From assembly GCF_013373365.1 (NCBI RefSeq), contig NZ_CP035925.1, positions 3,410,001 through 3,474,000 on the forward strand: a DNA stretch of 64,000 nt. Direction: 5' to 3'. A program made the position numbers and the translations under genes. Below are positions 34,864-43,210 of this stretch, in pieces (positions within the stretch are counted from its first letter, which is position 1; the number at the start of each line of letters is the position of its first letter). The notes under the pieces are model-generated. The model had not been told where the DNA came from and made no database searches. It saw nothing but the letters and a program-made list of their open reading frames with translations. Source of the DNA: Lentibacillus sp. CBA3610 (GTDB taxonomy: Bacteria; Bacillota; Bacilli; Bacillales; Amphibacillaceae).

Positions 34864-35325
34864 ATGGTTCATTTAAAAACATTGGGAATCAAAGCGATTG
34901 CGATTGGTATTACCGTTTTTTCGTTATTTGGTATTTTTTATAATGCGAATTTGACGAATTTATTTTGGGTCAGTGTACTGGCGACAGGAATCACTTATCT
35001 CATCGGTGATTTGTTTGTTCTGCGCAGATTTGGAAATGTCACAGCGTCTATTGCAGATTTCCCGCTGTCATTTCTTTCCATTTGGCTGCTGTGCGGTATC
35101 TTTATAGAAGCAAGCATCCCCATTATCACGACTTCTCTGATGGCTGCGTTTTTTATAGCGTGCTGTGAACCTTTTATTCATACGTACATGGTCGAAAATC
35201 TTGAGGATGAAAAATTTGAAGAACAACGGGAAAGATCAGCTGAAACGGGCCGGCTGCAGACTGAGTTTTCAGAGGAATTCGACTCAAATGTAAGGGAAGA
35301 TCAGGAAAAAGATCGTGATAAATGA
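34864..35325 (+). CDS. DUF2512 (YndM-like) membrane protein
   Basis: A 153-residue protein with four predicted transmembrane helices (about 6-22, 29-49, 56-80, 84-104) and a very acidic C-terminal tail (LEDEKFEEQRERSAETG...). It resembles YndM of B. subtilis, whose role is unknown. I start it at ATG 34864 (MVHLKTLGIKAIAIGI), behind GGAAAGGATG; an ORF from 34795 would add an unlikely N-terminus. Confidence 0.75.
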   Translation: MVHLKTLGIKAIAIGITVFSLFGIFYNANLTNLFWVSVLATGITYLIGDLFVLRRFGNVTASIADFPLSFLSIWLLCGIFIEASIPIITTSLMAAFFIACCEPFIHTYMVENLEDEKFEEQRERSAETGRLQTEFSEEFDSNVREDQEKDRDK

Positions 35326-35350
35326 CAATCAAAATGAAACGTTAATATTT

Positions 35351-35377
35351 TGAAACCTCATCCCTCGATGAATCGTA
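35351..35377 (+). promoter_or_regulatory. SigW-type promoter upstream of UPF0182
   Basis: TGAAAC (35351-35356), 17-base spacer, CGTA (35374-35377): same elements and spacing as the sigW promoter at 3515. It lies about 150 bases before the UPF0182 start. Confidence 0.75.
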
Positions 35378-35524
35378 AAAAATAAGGACTATCATTTTAA
35401 TTTCAGGTATGAGTCGTGTATGATGGAATCTGAGGATCTTTCACTGTAATTGCGAGTGAAGTATTTCACCCTTAATTTGGTAGTTTGTTATTCTTCAATA
35501 GATAGTAAGGGGGAGAGATTTAAA

Positions 35525-38242
35525 TTGGACGTTTTTGACGGAGGTTCAAATGGTTCTAATCAAAATAGAATAAAATGGAACCGGAAGTTTAACTGGATTG
35601 GTTATGTCATACTTGCGATCATTATTGCAGTTATAATCGGTTTATTTTCGCTGCAGCTGGTCACTGATTATATATGGATGGATACACTGAATTATTCAAG
35701 TGTTTTCACAACCATTTTGACAAGTAAAGTATTGCTCGGTGTTGCCGGTTTTCTATTGTTTGCAATCAGTACATTCTTTACGCTATTTTGGATTCGCCGG
35801 TCATACATAAAGCATTTTGATTCAAGCCAGTTACCGCCCATCCTGACAAAGAAAAAATGGATGACGCTGATTATGCTCGGTATATCAGCAGTTATTGGGC
35901 TGTTCGGGAGCAGTATCATCCAGGGTGTCGGTTGGGAAAGTGCTTTGAAATTGATCAACCATGCTTCATTTGGGCAAACGGACCCATATTTTGGCCTGGA
36001 CATTTCTTTCTACGTTTATATTTTGCCGATTCTTGAATTAGTGGTTTTTGTCCTGTTGGGCTTAAGCATTTTTTTCCTGCTTGTGGAAATTGGTGCATAT
36101 TCTGTGTTTTATATGTATCGGCAAAGCCGCTCCGCCCAGTTGCATTTGGGTCTCACACTTGGTTTTATCGGGCTGCTTTTAGCAGGTTATCATTTATTGC
36201 AGCCGTTTGGAACCTTGTCGACAACACAGGTCAACTTGTTTCAGAACAGTATTGTGGAAGGCCTGAGCTATACGGACGATGTCGTCAATATTCCAAAAGC
36301 ATATATCCTGGCAGCAGTGGCTGTTCTTATGACTATTTGGATGATAGTAAAACTTGTAAGGGGCAACATCCAAACAATGCTGACTCCGATTGCTGTTTAT
36401 ATCGGATTAGTCGTTGTGGGGCAAGGTGCCTCTGTGGCTGTTCAGAACTTTGCTGTTTCTCCGAATGAATTCGCTATGGAAGAGCCTTATTTAGAGGATA
36501 ATTTAAATTATACAAGAGCTGCTTATGATTTAGACGATATGAATGTGCAAGAGCACCCGGGAAATAATTCGCTTGATGCTGAAATGGTCGAGCGAAACGC
36601 AGGAACAATTGATAATGTGCGGATGAATGATGTGCGGCCATTACTTGATGTCTACAATCAACTACAGACGTTCCGTACGTATTATGAGTTCAATGATGTC
36701 GATGTTGACCGTTATCAAGTTGATGGTGAATATGAGCAAGTATTTTTAGGTGCAAGGGAATTGGATACATCCAACCTGCCTGAACAGGCCCAAACATGGG
36801 TCAACCGGAATTTGCGGTATACACATGGGTATGGTGTTTCGATGAGTCATGTCAACGAGGTGACAGAACAAGGACAGCCGGAATATATGCTGCAGGATCT
36901 GCCTCCTGAAGGTGTCATGGACATTGAGCGTCCGCAAATCTACTTTGGTGAACAGGATTATCCGAATGTTATCACCAATAGTGAAGTGGATGAATTTGAC
37001 TACCCTTCAGGCGATGAAAATGTGAACAACCGGTATGAAGCGGACACCGGTATTCAGCTGAGTGGTATTAACCGTTTATTATTTGCACTGACTGAAGGTA
37101 ATTTCCGGATGCTTGTTTCCGATCAGTTAACGGAAGACAGTCAGTTACTTGCAACAAGAAACATTATGGACCGTGTCAATCGAATTGCGCCGTTTTTCAC
37201 TTATGATCAGGACCCTTATCTGGTCGCGCGTGACGACGGCAGTCTTGTGTGGATGGTTGACGCCTATTTGACGGCGGAGAATTATCCTTATTCTGAACCT
37301 TTTCAGGGTAATGAGAATTATATTCGGAATTCAATTAAAGTAATGGTTGATGCCTATACAGGTGACGTTAATTTTTATGCTTCCAATCTCGATGACCCGC
37401 TGATGCAAACGTTCCAGAACATATTCCCTGATTTAATAACGGAGGAAGTGCCTGAAGATATACGAGCCCATTTCCGTTATCCGACAGGTCTGTTTAAGGT
37501 TCAGGCTTCGATGTATGGAACGTATCATATGTCCGATTTAGAAATGTTCTACAATCGTGAAGACACGTGGCAATTTCCGACAGAGCGCTATTTCGATGAG
37601 GATATCGAAATGGAACCATACTATACGACAATGGCATTGCCTGATCAGGACGAGGAAGAATTTATCCTGATGATGCCGTATACACCGAAAAACAGGCAAA
37701 ACATGGTTGCTTGGATTGGCGTGCGAAATGACGGTGAGAATTACGGCGACATGTTTGTCTATGAATTTCCTAAGCAACGGAATATATATGGTCCACAGCA
37801 GATTGAAAACAGAATCAATCAGGATAGTGAGATCTCCCAGGAATTAAACTTATGGTCACAAGGTGGATCGGAAGTCATTCGCGGTAACCTGCTTGCTATA
37901 CCGATTGAAGATACCATTATTTATGTTGAGCCGATTTATATCGAATCGAACAATGAGACGTCACTGCCGGAAGTTAAACGGGTCGTTGTGGCTTATGAAG
38001 ATGAAATTGTGATGGAGGCCAACTTTGATGCAGCGCTTGAGGAAATGCTGAACATCGTTGACTCCGGAGGTCAGGATGATGGACAGCAGGAAGATGAAGA
38101 AGGTCAGGAAGGCGAATCTGAAGAACAGGACGAACCAACAGATCCGATTATGGAGCAGATTGAGCAGTTACAGGAATTTTCCGGCTGTTTGGAGTCCTAT
38201 CAGCAGGATCTATGGCAATTGAAGAAGCCGCAGCAATCATGA
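35525..38242 (+). CDS. UPF0182 family membrane protein, C-terminus frameshifted
   Basis: A large protein (about 905 residues in frame) with seven or so N-terminal transmembrane helices (to about residue 290) and a long extracytoplasmic domain. It is recognised by the ISFYVYILPILELVVF helix, VNRIAPFFTYDQDPYLV and VWMVDAYLTAENYPYSEPFQ blocks of UPF0182, whose function is unknown. Start: TTG at 35525, behind GGGGGAG. Near 38220 the frame breaks; the expected helical end (EEAAAIMSD, then LEALLDDMDLSNGSDAPED...) continues in other frames to a TAG at 38409, implying at least two lost bases. A SigW-type promoter precedes it. Confidence 0.87.
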   Translation: MDVFDGGSNGSNQNRIKWNRKFNWIGYVILAIIIAVIIGLFSLQLVTDYIWMDTLNYSSVFTTILTSKVLLGVAGFLLFAISTFFTLFWIRRSYIKHFDSSQLPPILTKKKWMTLIMLGISAVIGLFGSSIIQGVGWESALKLINHASFGQTDPYFGLDISFYVYILPILELVVFVLLGLSIFFLLVEIGAYSVFYMYRQSRSAQLHLGLTLGFIGLLLAGYHLLQPFGTLSTTQVNLFQNSIVEGLSYTDDVVNIPKAYILAAVAVLMTIWMIVKLVRGNIQTMLTPIAVYIGLVVVGQGASVAVQNFAVSPNEFAMEEPYLEDNLNYTRAAYDLDDMNVQEHPGNNSLDAEMVERNAGTIDNVRMNDVRPLLDVYNQLQTFRTYYEFNDVDVDRYQVDGEYEQVFLGARELDTSNLPEQAQTWVNRNLRYTHGYGVSMSHVNEVTEQGQPEYMLQDLPPEGVMDIERPQIYFGEQDYPNVITNSEVDEFDYPSGDENVNNRYEADTGIQLSGINRLLFALTEGNFRMLVSDQLTEDSQLLATRNIMDRVNRIAPFFTYDQDPYLVARDDGSLVWMVDAYLTAENYPYSEPFQGNENYIRNSIKVMVDAYTGDVNFYASNLDDPLMQTFQNIFPDLITEEVPEDIRAHFRYPTGLFKVQASMYGTYHMSDLEMFYNREDTWQFPTERYFDEDIEMEPYYTTMALPDQDEEEFILMMPYTPKNRQNMVAWIGVRNDGENYGDMFVYEFPKQRNIYGPQQIENRINQDSEISQELNLWSQGGSEVIRGNLLAIPIEDTIIYVEPIYIESNNETSLPEVKRVVVAYEDEIVMEANFDAALEEMLNIVDSGGQDDGQQEDEEGQEGESEEQDEPTDPIMEQIEQLQEFSGCLESYQQDLWQLKKPQQS

Positions 38243-38422
38243 GCGATTAGAAGCTCTGCTGGATGATATGGACCTGTCGAATGGTTCGGATGCACCTGAG
38301 GATGTGCCAGAAGATATGCCAGAGGATGTACCTGAAGACATGGAAGATCCTGAGGCCTCCCAGGCGCCTGACGATAATTCAGAAACACCGGATAACTCGG
38401 AAGAATAGGTTGAGTAAAAAGA

Positions 38423-38457
38423 AATCGGGATGCGCGATGTGCGCCATCCCGATTTTT
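38423..38457 (+). terminator. Terminator after UPF0182
   Basis: AAATCGGGATGCGC paired with GCGCCATCCCGATTT (one mismatch), then a T-run. Confidence 0.85.
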
Positions 38458-38483
38458 CTTTATATCGTAAAGAAAGTATAAAA

Positions 38484-38531
38484 TTGACCAGGTCGGTCTA
38501 ACATGTTATTATAAAATCGACCGATATGGTC
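38484..38531 (+). promoter_or_regulatory. TetR-type promoter with twin operators
   Basis: Two 13-bp palindromes of form GACC-N5-GGTC at 38486-38498 and 38519-38531, 33 bases apart. The first overlaps a TTGACC -35 (38484-38489); TATTAT at 38507-38512 gives a 17-base spacer. The sites bracket the promoter of the broken tetR gene and its ABC exporter. Confidence 0.75.
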
Positions 38532-38580
38532 TAAATGGAAGCTTAAGCGAATAATCATGATTTTGAGGGGGTGAGAAGCA

Positions 38581-39191
38581 ATTACGGATAAGTTTCAAAA
38601 TCTTGATGAGAACAAGCAGCAGCGAATTCTGGATGCAGCCTTTATGGAATTTGCGGAAAATGGGTATGAACGGCCTCGACTAATCGGATTGTAAAAAAGT
38701 GCCGGTCGGGAAAGGATTGCTGTATTATTTTCAAATAAGAAAGCGTTGTATCATTATAATAGATTATGGACTGATTATACTATTTAATTTAATTGACATG
38801 CAAGAAACGGATTTTATTGAACGGATGAGACAGGCAACACAGGTGAAAATGAGATGTTTTGCTGAAAGCCCGAACGTGTTTAATTTCCTGGGTACGTTTT
38901 TTCTGGAAAGTGTGCCGGATCTGCCTCTCATCTTGAACAGCAATATCATCAATTGCTGGGAAGAGGGCAATTGCAATTCATGTATGAATATTGATAAATC
39001 CCTGTGATGATGTTAATGTAAATAAGGTGTTCAAGCTGATTCAATGGTCAATGGATGGGTATCAAAATGAAATCATCAGTCGGCTGAAAGGTCAAAAACT
39101 ATCATCTGTTGATTTTAATCCATATTGGGAAGAGTTTTATGCGTATCTGGATATATTGAAAAAAAGCTTTTATAAGCAGGGGGAGTTGTAA
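38581..39191 (+). pseudogene. TetR-family regulator, multiply frameshifted
   Basis: Pieces of a TetR repressor are spread over all three frames: TDKFQNLDENKQQRILDAAF and MEFAENGYER (HTH start), then STNRIVKK and VGKGLLYY after separate shifts, then LIDMQETDFIERMRQATQVK...FLGTFFLESVPDLP, and finally DDVNVNKVFKLIQWSMDGYQ...ILKKSFYKQGEL. At least four indels are needed to join them, and the start codon position reads ATT rather than ATG behind AGGGGGTGAG. This many lesions in 610 bases argues for true decay rather than random read errors. It would have controlled the ABC exporter 2 bases downstream. Confidence 0.85.
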
Positions 39192-39193
39192 AA

Positions 39194-40090
39194 ATGGCGC
39201 TTTTAAAAACGGAAAATCTTACGAAGGCGTTTGGGAACTTTAAAGCCGTGGACAATATTAATATTGAAGTCCGGAAAGGGGAAGTGTACGGCTTTATTGG
39301 TCCGAATGGTGCAGGGAAATCAACGACTATCCGCGTTTTGCTTGGAATGCTGAAGGCGACAGGCGGCAAGGCATCCATCTTTGGCCAGGATGTCTGGAAG
39401 GATGCTGTGGCTATTCATAAGCGGATTGCCTATGTTCCGGGGGATGTGAATTTGTGGCCGAATCTGACCGGTGGCGAGGTTATCGATCTATTTATGAAAC
39501 TTCGCGGCGGATCGGTAAACAAAGAGCGGCGTGACGAAATGATTGAGAAATTCAAATTTGATCCTTCCAAAAAATGCAGGACATACTCAAAAGGGAACCG
39601 GCAAAAAGTTTCACTTATTGCGGCATTTGCATCTGATGCTGACCTGTACATTCTGGATGAACCGACATCAGGCCTTGATCCGCTTATGGAACGAACATTC
39701 CAGGAATGTGTGATGGAAGCGCGGAATGAAGGGAAGAGCATTTTGCTGTCCAGTCATATTTTGTCTGAAGTGGAGCGCCTCTGTGATCGGGTTGGCATTA
39801 TCCGCGAAGGTCAGATTATTGAATCAGGTTCACTTGATGAATTGCGTCATTTAACACGGACGCACATGACAGTTGAGACGAAACAGCAAGTAAGTGGCCT
39901 GGAGGACATGCGAGGTGTTCATGATGTTGATATAAACAATGAAACGATTTCGCTGCAAGTTAATACGGAGGAATTGGATGACGTCATCCGGTATATCAGT
40001 CAGTTTGGTGTCGTGAAACTGGAAAGTGCCCCACCGACTTTGGAAGATTTATTTATGCGCCATTATGAAGGAGCAGGGGGTGAATCCTGA
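39194..40090 (+). CDS. ABC exporter ATP-binding protein
   Basis: A 298-residue ATPase: Walker A GPNGAGKST (about 38-46), signature YSKGNRQKVS, Walker B LYILDEPTSGLDP, H-loop LLSSHILSE. The C-terminal 80 residues form the regulatory extension common in drug exporters (DrrA/BcrA type). It starts 2 bases after the TetR stop and overlaps the permease by 1 base, forming one operon under the TetR operators. Likely exports a lipophilic drug or antibiotic. Confidence 0.9.
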   Translation: MALLKTENLTKAFGNFKAVDNINIEVRKGEVYGFIGPNGAGKSTTIRVLLGMLKATGGKASIFGQDVWKDAVAIHKRIAYVPGDVNLWPNLTGGEVIDLFMKLRGGSVNKERRDEMIEKFKFDPSKKCRTYSKGNRQKVSLIAAFASDADLYILDEPTSGLDPLMERTFQECVMEARNEGKSILLSSHILSEVERLCDRVGIIREGQIIESGSLDELRHLTRTHMTVETKQQVSGLEDMRGVHDVDINNETISLQVNTEELDDVIRYISQFGVVKLESAPPTLEDLFMRHYEGAGGES

Positions 40091-41691
40091 TGCTTCAACG
40101 GTCTTTTGCCAACTCAGGTAAGCTGTCCCGATTAATGTTGCGGTTGGATCGTACGCGGATAATAATCTGGCTTGCTGGACTGTCTTTTTTTACCTTGGTG
40201 GTACCGGTTGCTTTTGACGATTTATATCCGGCGCAGCAGGATCGTAATGCGATGGCTGAAACAATGGAAAATCCGGCAATGACGGCTATGGTAGGCCCTG
40301 GTGATTTGGAAAATTATACAATAGGTGCAATGACCTCCCACCAGATGCTGCTTTTGACAGCAGTCGTGGTTGGATTAATGAATATCTTGCTGATGAATCG
40401 GCATACACGCTCTGAGGAAGAGGACGGCCGACAGGAAATGGTTCGTTCACTGCCGGTAGGGAAGCTTGCGAATTTGAATGCTTCCTTTATCGTTTTAGTC
40501 TCAATAAATATATTGCTGGCGGTTATTACCGGTATCGGTTTGTATGCTTTGGGCATCGATAGTATGGGACTGTCTGGGTCCTTGCTATATGGCCTGATTT
40601 TAGGGGTGACAGGTATATTCTTTGCCGGGGTAACCGCATTGATGGCACAAATAACTGAAAATGCCCGGAGTGTCTTTGGCTTTTCATTGGCACTGCTGCT
40701 GCTTGCGTACTTGATACGGGCGATAGGGGACGTCAGTAATGAAACACTGTCCTGGATTTCACCATTAGGATGGGTATCAAGTGCTGAAGTGTACAGTGAA
40801 AATAACTGGTGGGTGCTGTTGCTGCTGGCAGGCGGTACGGTTATTTTGATCATGCTGGCTTTTTATTTGAATGCCATTCGGGATTTGGATGCCGGGTTTC
40901 TGCCATCAAGACCCGGAAAAAGACATGCATCACGGTCACTCCTCAGTCCGTTCGGTTTGGCCTTTAGATTACAGCGCGCCGGGATCATTTCCTGGGCAGT
41001 TGCTATGCTCCTGGTCGGTATTTCTTATGGATCGGTTATGGGCGATCTTGATTCTTTTTTTGGAAGTAATGAAGCGATACAGCAAGTATTGGTCTCAGAG
41101 GAACGCGCTTCGTTTACCATGCAATTTGTTTCCATGTTGATGATCGTTATGGCTTTGATTGGGACAGTTCCCGCCGTCATGGCTGTGCTTAAATTAAACG
41201 GGGAAGAAAAGAAGGTCCGGATTGATCACGTGTTGGGCAGGTCTGTATCACGAACACGTCTGCTGTTGGGTTATTTGATAATAGCTGTCATCAATGGATT
41301 TCTGATGCTGTCCCTAGCCGCAGGAGGTCTTTGGCTGGCAGGTGCGAGTGTGATGGATGAACCGTTTGAATTCGGGGTGATATATGGTGCCGGTCTTGCT
41401 TATTATCCTGCTGTTCTTACTATGGTTGGCTTAGCGGTGCTTATTATTGGATTTGTGCCCAAAATAAGCGGCCTTATCTGGCTTTATGTTTTGTACTCGT
41501 TTTTCGTCTTGTATTTCGGCAATATGTTCCAATTCCCGGACTGGGTCGGGAATCTGTCACCATTCGGGTATATTCCCGAGTTGCCGGTGGATGAGATGGA
41601 ATGGACACCTGTTATCATCTTGACTATTGTTGCGATTGGGTTAACAGTTGTGGGGATGTTTGGCTATAATAGACGGGATATTCAGGGGTGA
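40090..41691 (+). CDS. ABC exporter permease (TnrB3-like, 12 TM)
   Basis: A 533-residue integral membrane protein with about twelve hydrophobic helices in two similar halves, the layout of the COG3559 group described as exporters of polyketide antibiotics. Conserved features include the GRSVSRTRLLLGYLIIAVIN region in the second half and SPFGYIPELP before the final helix. It overlaps the ATPase gene by 1 base and ends in a terminator. Substrate unknown. Confidence 0.87.
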   Translation: MLQRSFANSGKLSRLMLRLDRTRIIIWLAGLSFFTLVVPVAFDDLYPAQQDRNAMAETMENPAMTAMVGPGDLENYTIGAMTSHQMLLLTAVVVGLMNILLMNRHTRSEEEDGRQEMVRSLPVGKLANLNASFIVLVSINILLAVITGIGLYALGIDSMGLSGSLLYGLILGVTGIFFAGVTALMAQITENARSVFGFSLALLLLAYLIRAIGDVSNETLSWISPLGWVSSAEVYSENNWWVLLLLAGGTVILIMLAFYLNAIRDLDAGFLPSRPGKRHASRSLLSPFGLAFRLQRAGIISWAVAMLLVGISYGSVMGDLDSFFGSNEAIQQVLVSEERASFTMQFVSMLMIVMALIGTVPAVMAVLKLNGEEKKVRIDHVLGRSVSRTRLLLGYLIIAVINGFLMLSLAAGGLWLAGASVMDEPFEFGVIYGAGLAYYPAVLTMVGLAVLIIGFVPKISGLIWLYVLYSFFVLYFGNMFQFPDWVGNLSPFGYIPELPVDEMEWTPVIILTIVAIGLTVVGMFGYNRRDIQG

Positions 41692-41703
41692 TCAATAAAC
41701 GAA

Positions 41704-41742
41704 AGGTCTGCAGCTGGTTATAGGCTGCAGACCTTAATTTTT
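41704..41742 (+). terminator. Terminator of the ABC exporter operon
   Basis: AGGTCTGCAGC / GCTGCAGACCT, 9-base loop, TTAATTTTT tail. Confidence 0.88.
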
Positions 41743-41801
41743 GTCAGTTTTCTTATAGATTATTATTTTCGGGACTATTATTGAAAAAATACATAAAAAC
41801 C

Positions 41802-41826
41802 GCAACCAGTTTTTATATTAACCGTC
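41802..41826 (+). promoter_or_regulatory. ECF-type promoter of the second sigma operon
   Basis: GCAACC (41802-41807), 15-base spacer, CGTC (41823-41826), an AAC/CGTC pattern typical of SigM/SigX/SigY-like ECF factors, 35 bases before the sigma gene. Probable autoregulation. Confidence 0.65.
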
Positions 41827-41861
41827 TATACTATGAATTCAATTTTAGAGGGGGGTAAACC

Positions 41862-42392
41862 TTGTCTAAGGAGAGGTTTCACCGCGACCTTATCGTTCAA
41901 TGGTATGATCAGTACAGCGCTCCTGTCTTTAAATACATTCTGAAAATGATAAAGGATGTACAGCGGGCTGAAGATCTGACGCAAGATACTTTTATTAAGG
42001 CCTATAAGTATATGTCGGGAGAAACCACAGTGAAATATCCTAAAACTTTTCTGTATCGTATTGCACATAATCTCACCATTGATTATTTAAGGAAGCAGGC
42101 ACCAATCAATATTATGGAGGACTTTCTCTCAAGAAAAAAAGACCCCGGTCCATCAATCGAAAAAATTGTCGAGATACGGGAAGGGGCGAGGGAACTGTAT
42201 GAAGCATTGTCATTGCTGAAAACGTCATACAGGCAAGTGATCATCCTACGTAAAATAGAGGATTTCTCGGTTCAGGAAACGGCACATATTCTAAACTGGT
42301 CCGAGAGCAAGGTCAAATCAACGCTTTTTCGTGCCCTCAGAAATTTGGAGAAACTGCTTATCAAGGGGGGGTTTATAAATGAAACATCATGA
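41862..42392 (+). CDS. ECF RNA polymerase sigma factor (SigM/SigY-like)
   Basis: A 176-residue group 4 sigma factor. Region 2: YSAPVFKYILKMIKDVQRAEDLTQDTFIKAYKYM and YPKTFLYRIAHNLTIDYLRK; region 4: LSLLKTSYRQVIILRKIEDF and VQETAHILNWSESKVKSTLF. Start: TTG at 41862, following GAGGGGGGTAAACC. It overlaps the next gene, a membrane anti-sigma candidate, by 14 bases. It differs from SigW at 3577 in region 4, so it should recognise a different -10 (CGTC rather than CGTA). Confidence 0.9.
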   Translation: MSKERFHRDLIVQWYDQYSAPVFKYILKMIKDVQRAEDLTQDTFIKAYKYMSGETTVKYPKTFLYRIAHNLTIDYLRKQAPINIMEDFLSRKKDPGPSIEKIVEIREGARELYEALSLLKTSYRQVIILRKIEDFSVQETAHILNWSESKVKSTLFRALRNLEKLLIKGGFINETS

Positions 42393-43125
42393 TGACTCCT
42401 ATCTTAACGATTTACTTAAAAAAATGGATGATGATGTCTCCTGGAATAATAAACGACAACAAAATGTGCGTCGAAACGTTCTCTCGGCCATTGATCAAGA
42501 AGGTGTTAAAAGCAGTCGCAGGATAACACATTGGTTCGGGAAAAAGATTGTACCCGTTTTGGCTACTTTATTACTTGTTGGCGTATCCGTTCCACTTATC
42601 ATGAGTGAGGCAGGTGACCAGCAGCCTTTAGGTCAGGAACAAGCTGATGAGGTCACTCAAGCTCCGGGCGACTCAGGAAACGAAAACGGCAAGGGGTACT
42701 ATGTGGATCAACAAAATGGAGCATATATAGAAGACATTAAAGCATCAGGTTTTGATTTAAGATTACCTGGCTATTCACCTGGAAATCATATTGAGGTAGG
42801 CAAGATTGTAAAACGCGCGTCCGGTTCCGGATCGCATGTGTCCGTTACGTTTAATCAAGAGGATGAAGAAATATTTAAATTCTGGCAGGAATCATTTAAT
42901 AGCGACGACCCAGCCCGTGTTGATCAACGAATTGAGCAAATTAAAACTGAAGCATCAGATCAGCTTAGCATAGGCGTTCACAATGCCTATATTGTCAATG
43001 ATAAAAAGGGAGAATCGTTATATATTGTAACGGAAAGTTATGGATTTACGATTCATTCATCCGAGTTACCGAAAGATCAGATGATTAAAGTAGCAGAATC
43101 GATTGATTTATCCGACCTTAACTAG
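42379..43125 (+). CDS. Membrane anti-sigma factor candidate
   Basis: A 248-residue protein with a basic, helical cytoplasmic N-terminus (1-55), one transmembrane helix (about 56-74, IVPVLATLLLVGVSVPLIM) and a soluble outer domain of about 170 residues. There is no zinc-binding HxxxCxxC motif, unlike RsiW. The position, overlapping an ECF sigma gene by 14 bases, is the main reason for the call; SigM/SigY partners (YhdL/YhdK, YxlC-like) have comparable layouts. Confidence 0.7.
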   Translation: MKHHDDSYLNDLLKKMDDDVSWNNKRQQNVRRNVLSAIDQEGVKSSRRITHWFGKKIVPVLATLLLVGVSVPLIMSEAGDQQPLGQEQADEVTQAPGDSGNENGKGYYVDQQNGAYIEDIKASGFDLRLPGYSPGNHIEVGKIVKRASGSGSHVSVTFNQEDEEIFKFWQESFNSDDPARVDQRIEQIKTEASDQLSIGVHNAYIVNDKKGESLYIVTESYGFTIHSSELPKDQMIKVAESIDLSDLN

Positions 43126-43155
43126 ATTAAGCAAATGATAACCCCTTGATTGAAA

Positions 43156-43205
43156 AATCATGAGTCTGCTCTATATGATTTGAATCAGCGGCAGACTCAT
43201 GATTT
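43156..43205. terminator. Bidirectional terminator
   Basis: AAATCATGAGTCTGC / GCAGACTCATGATTT, a perfect 15-bp stem with a 20-base loop between the anti-sigma and catalase genes. Confidence 0.85.
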
Positions 43206-43210
43206 ATGTC

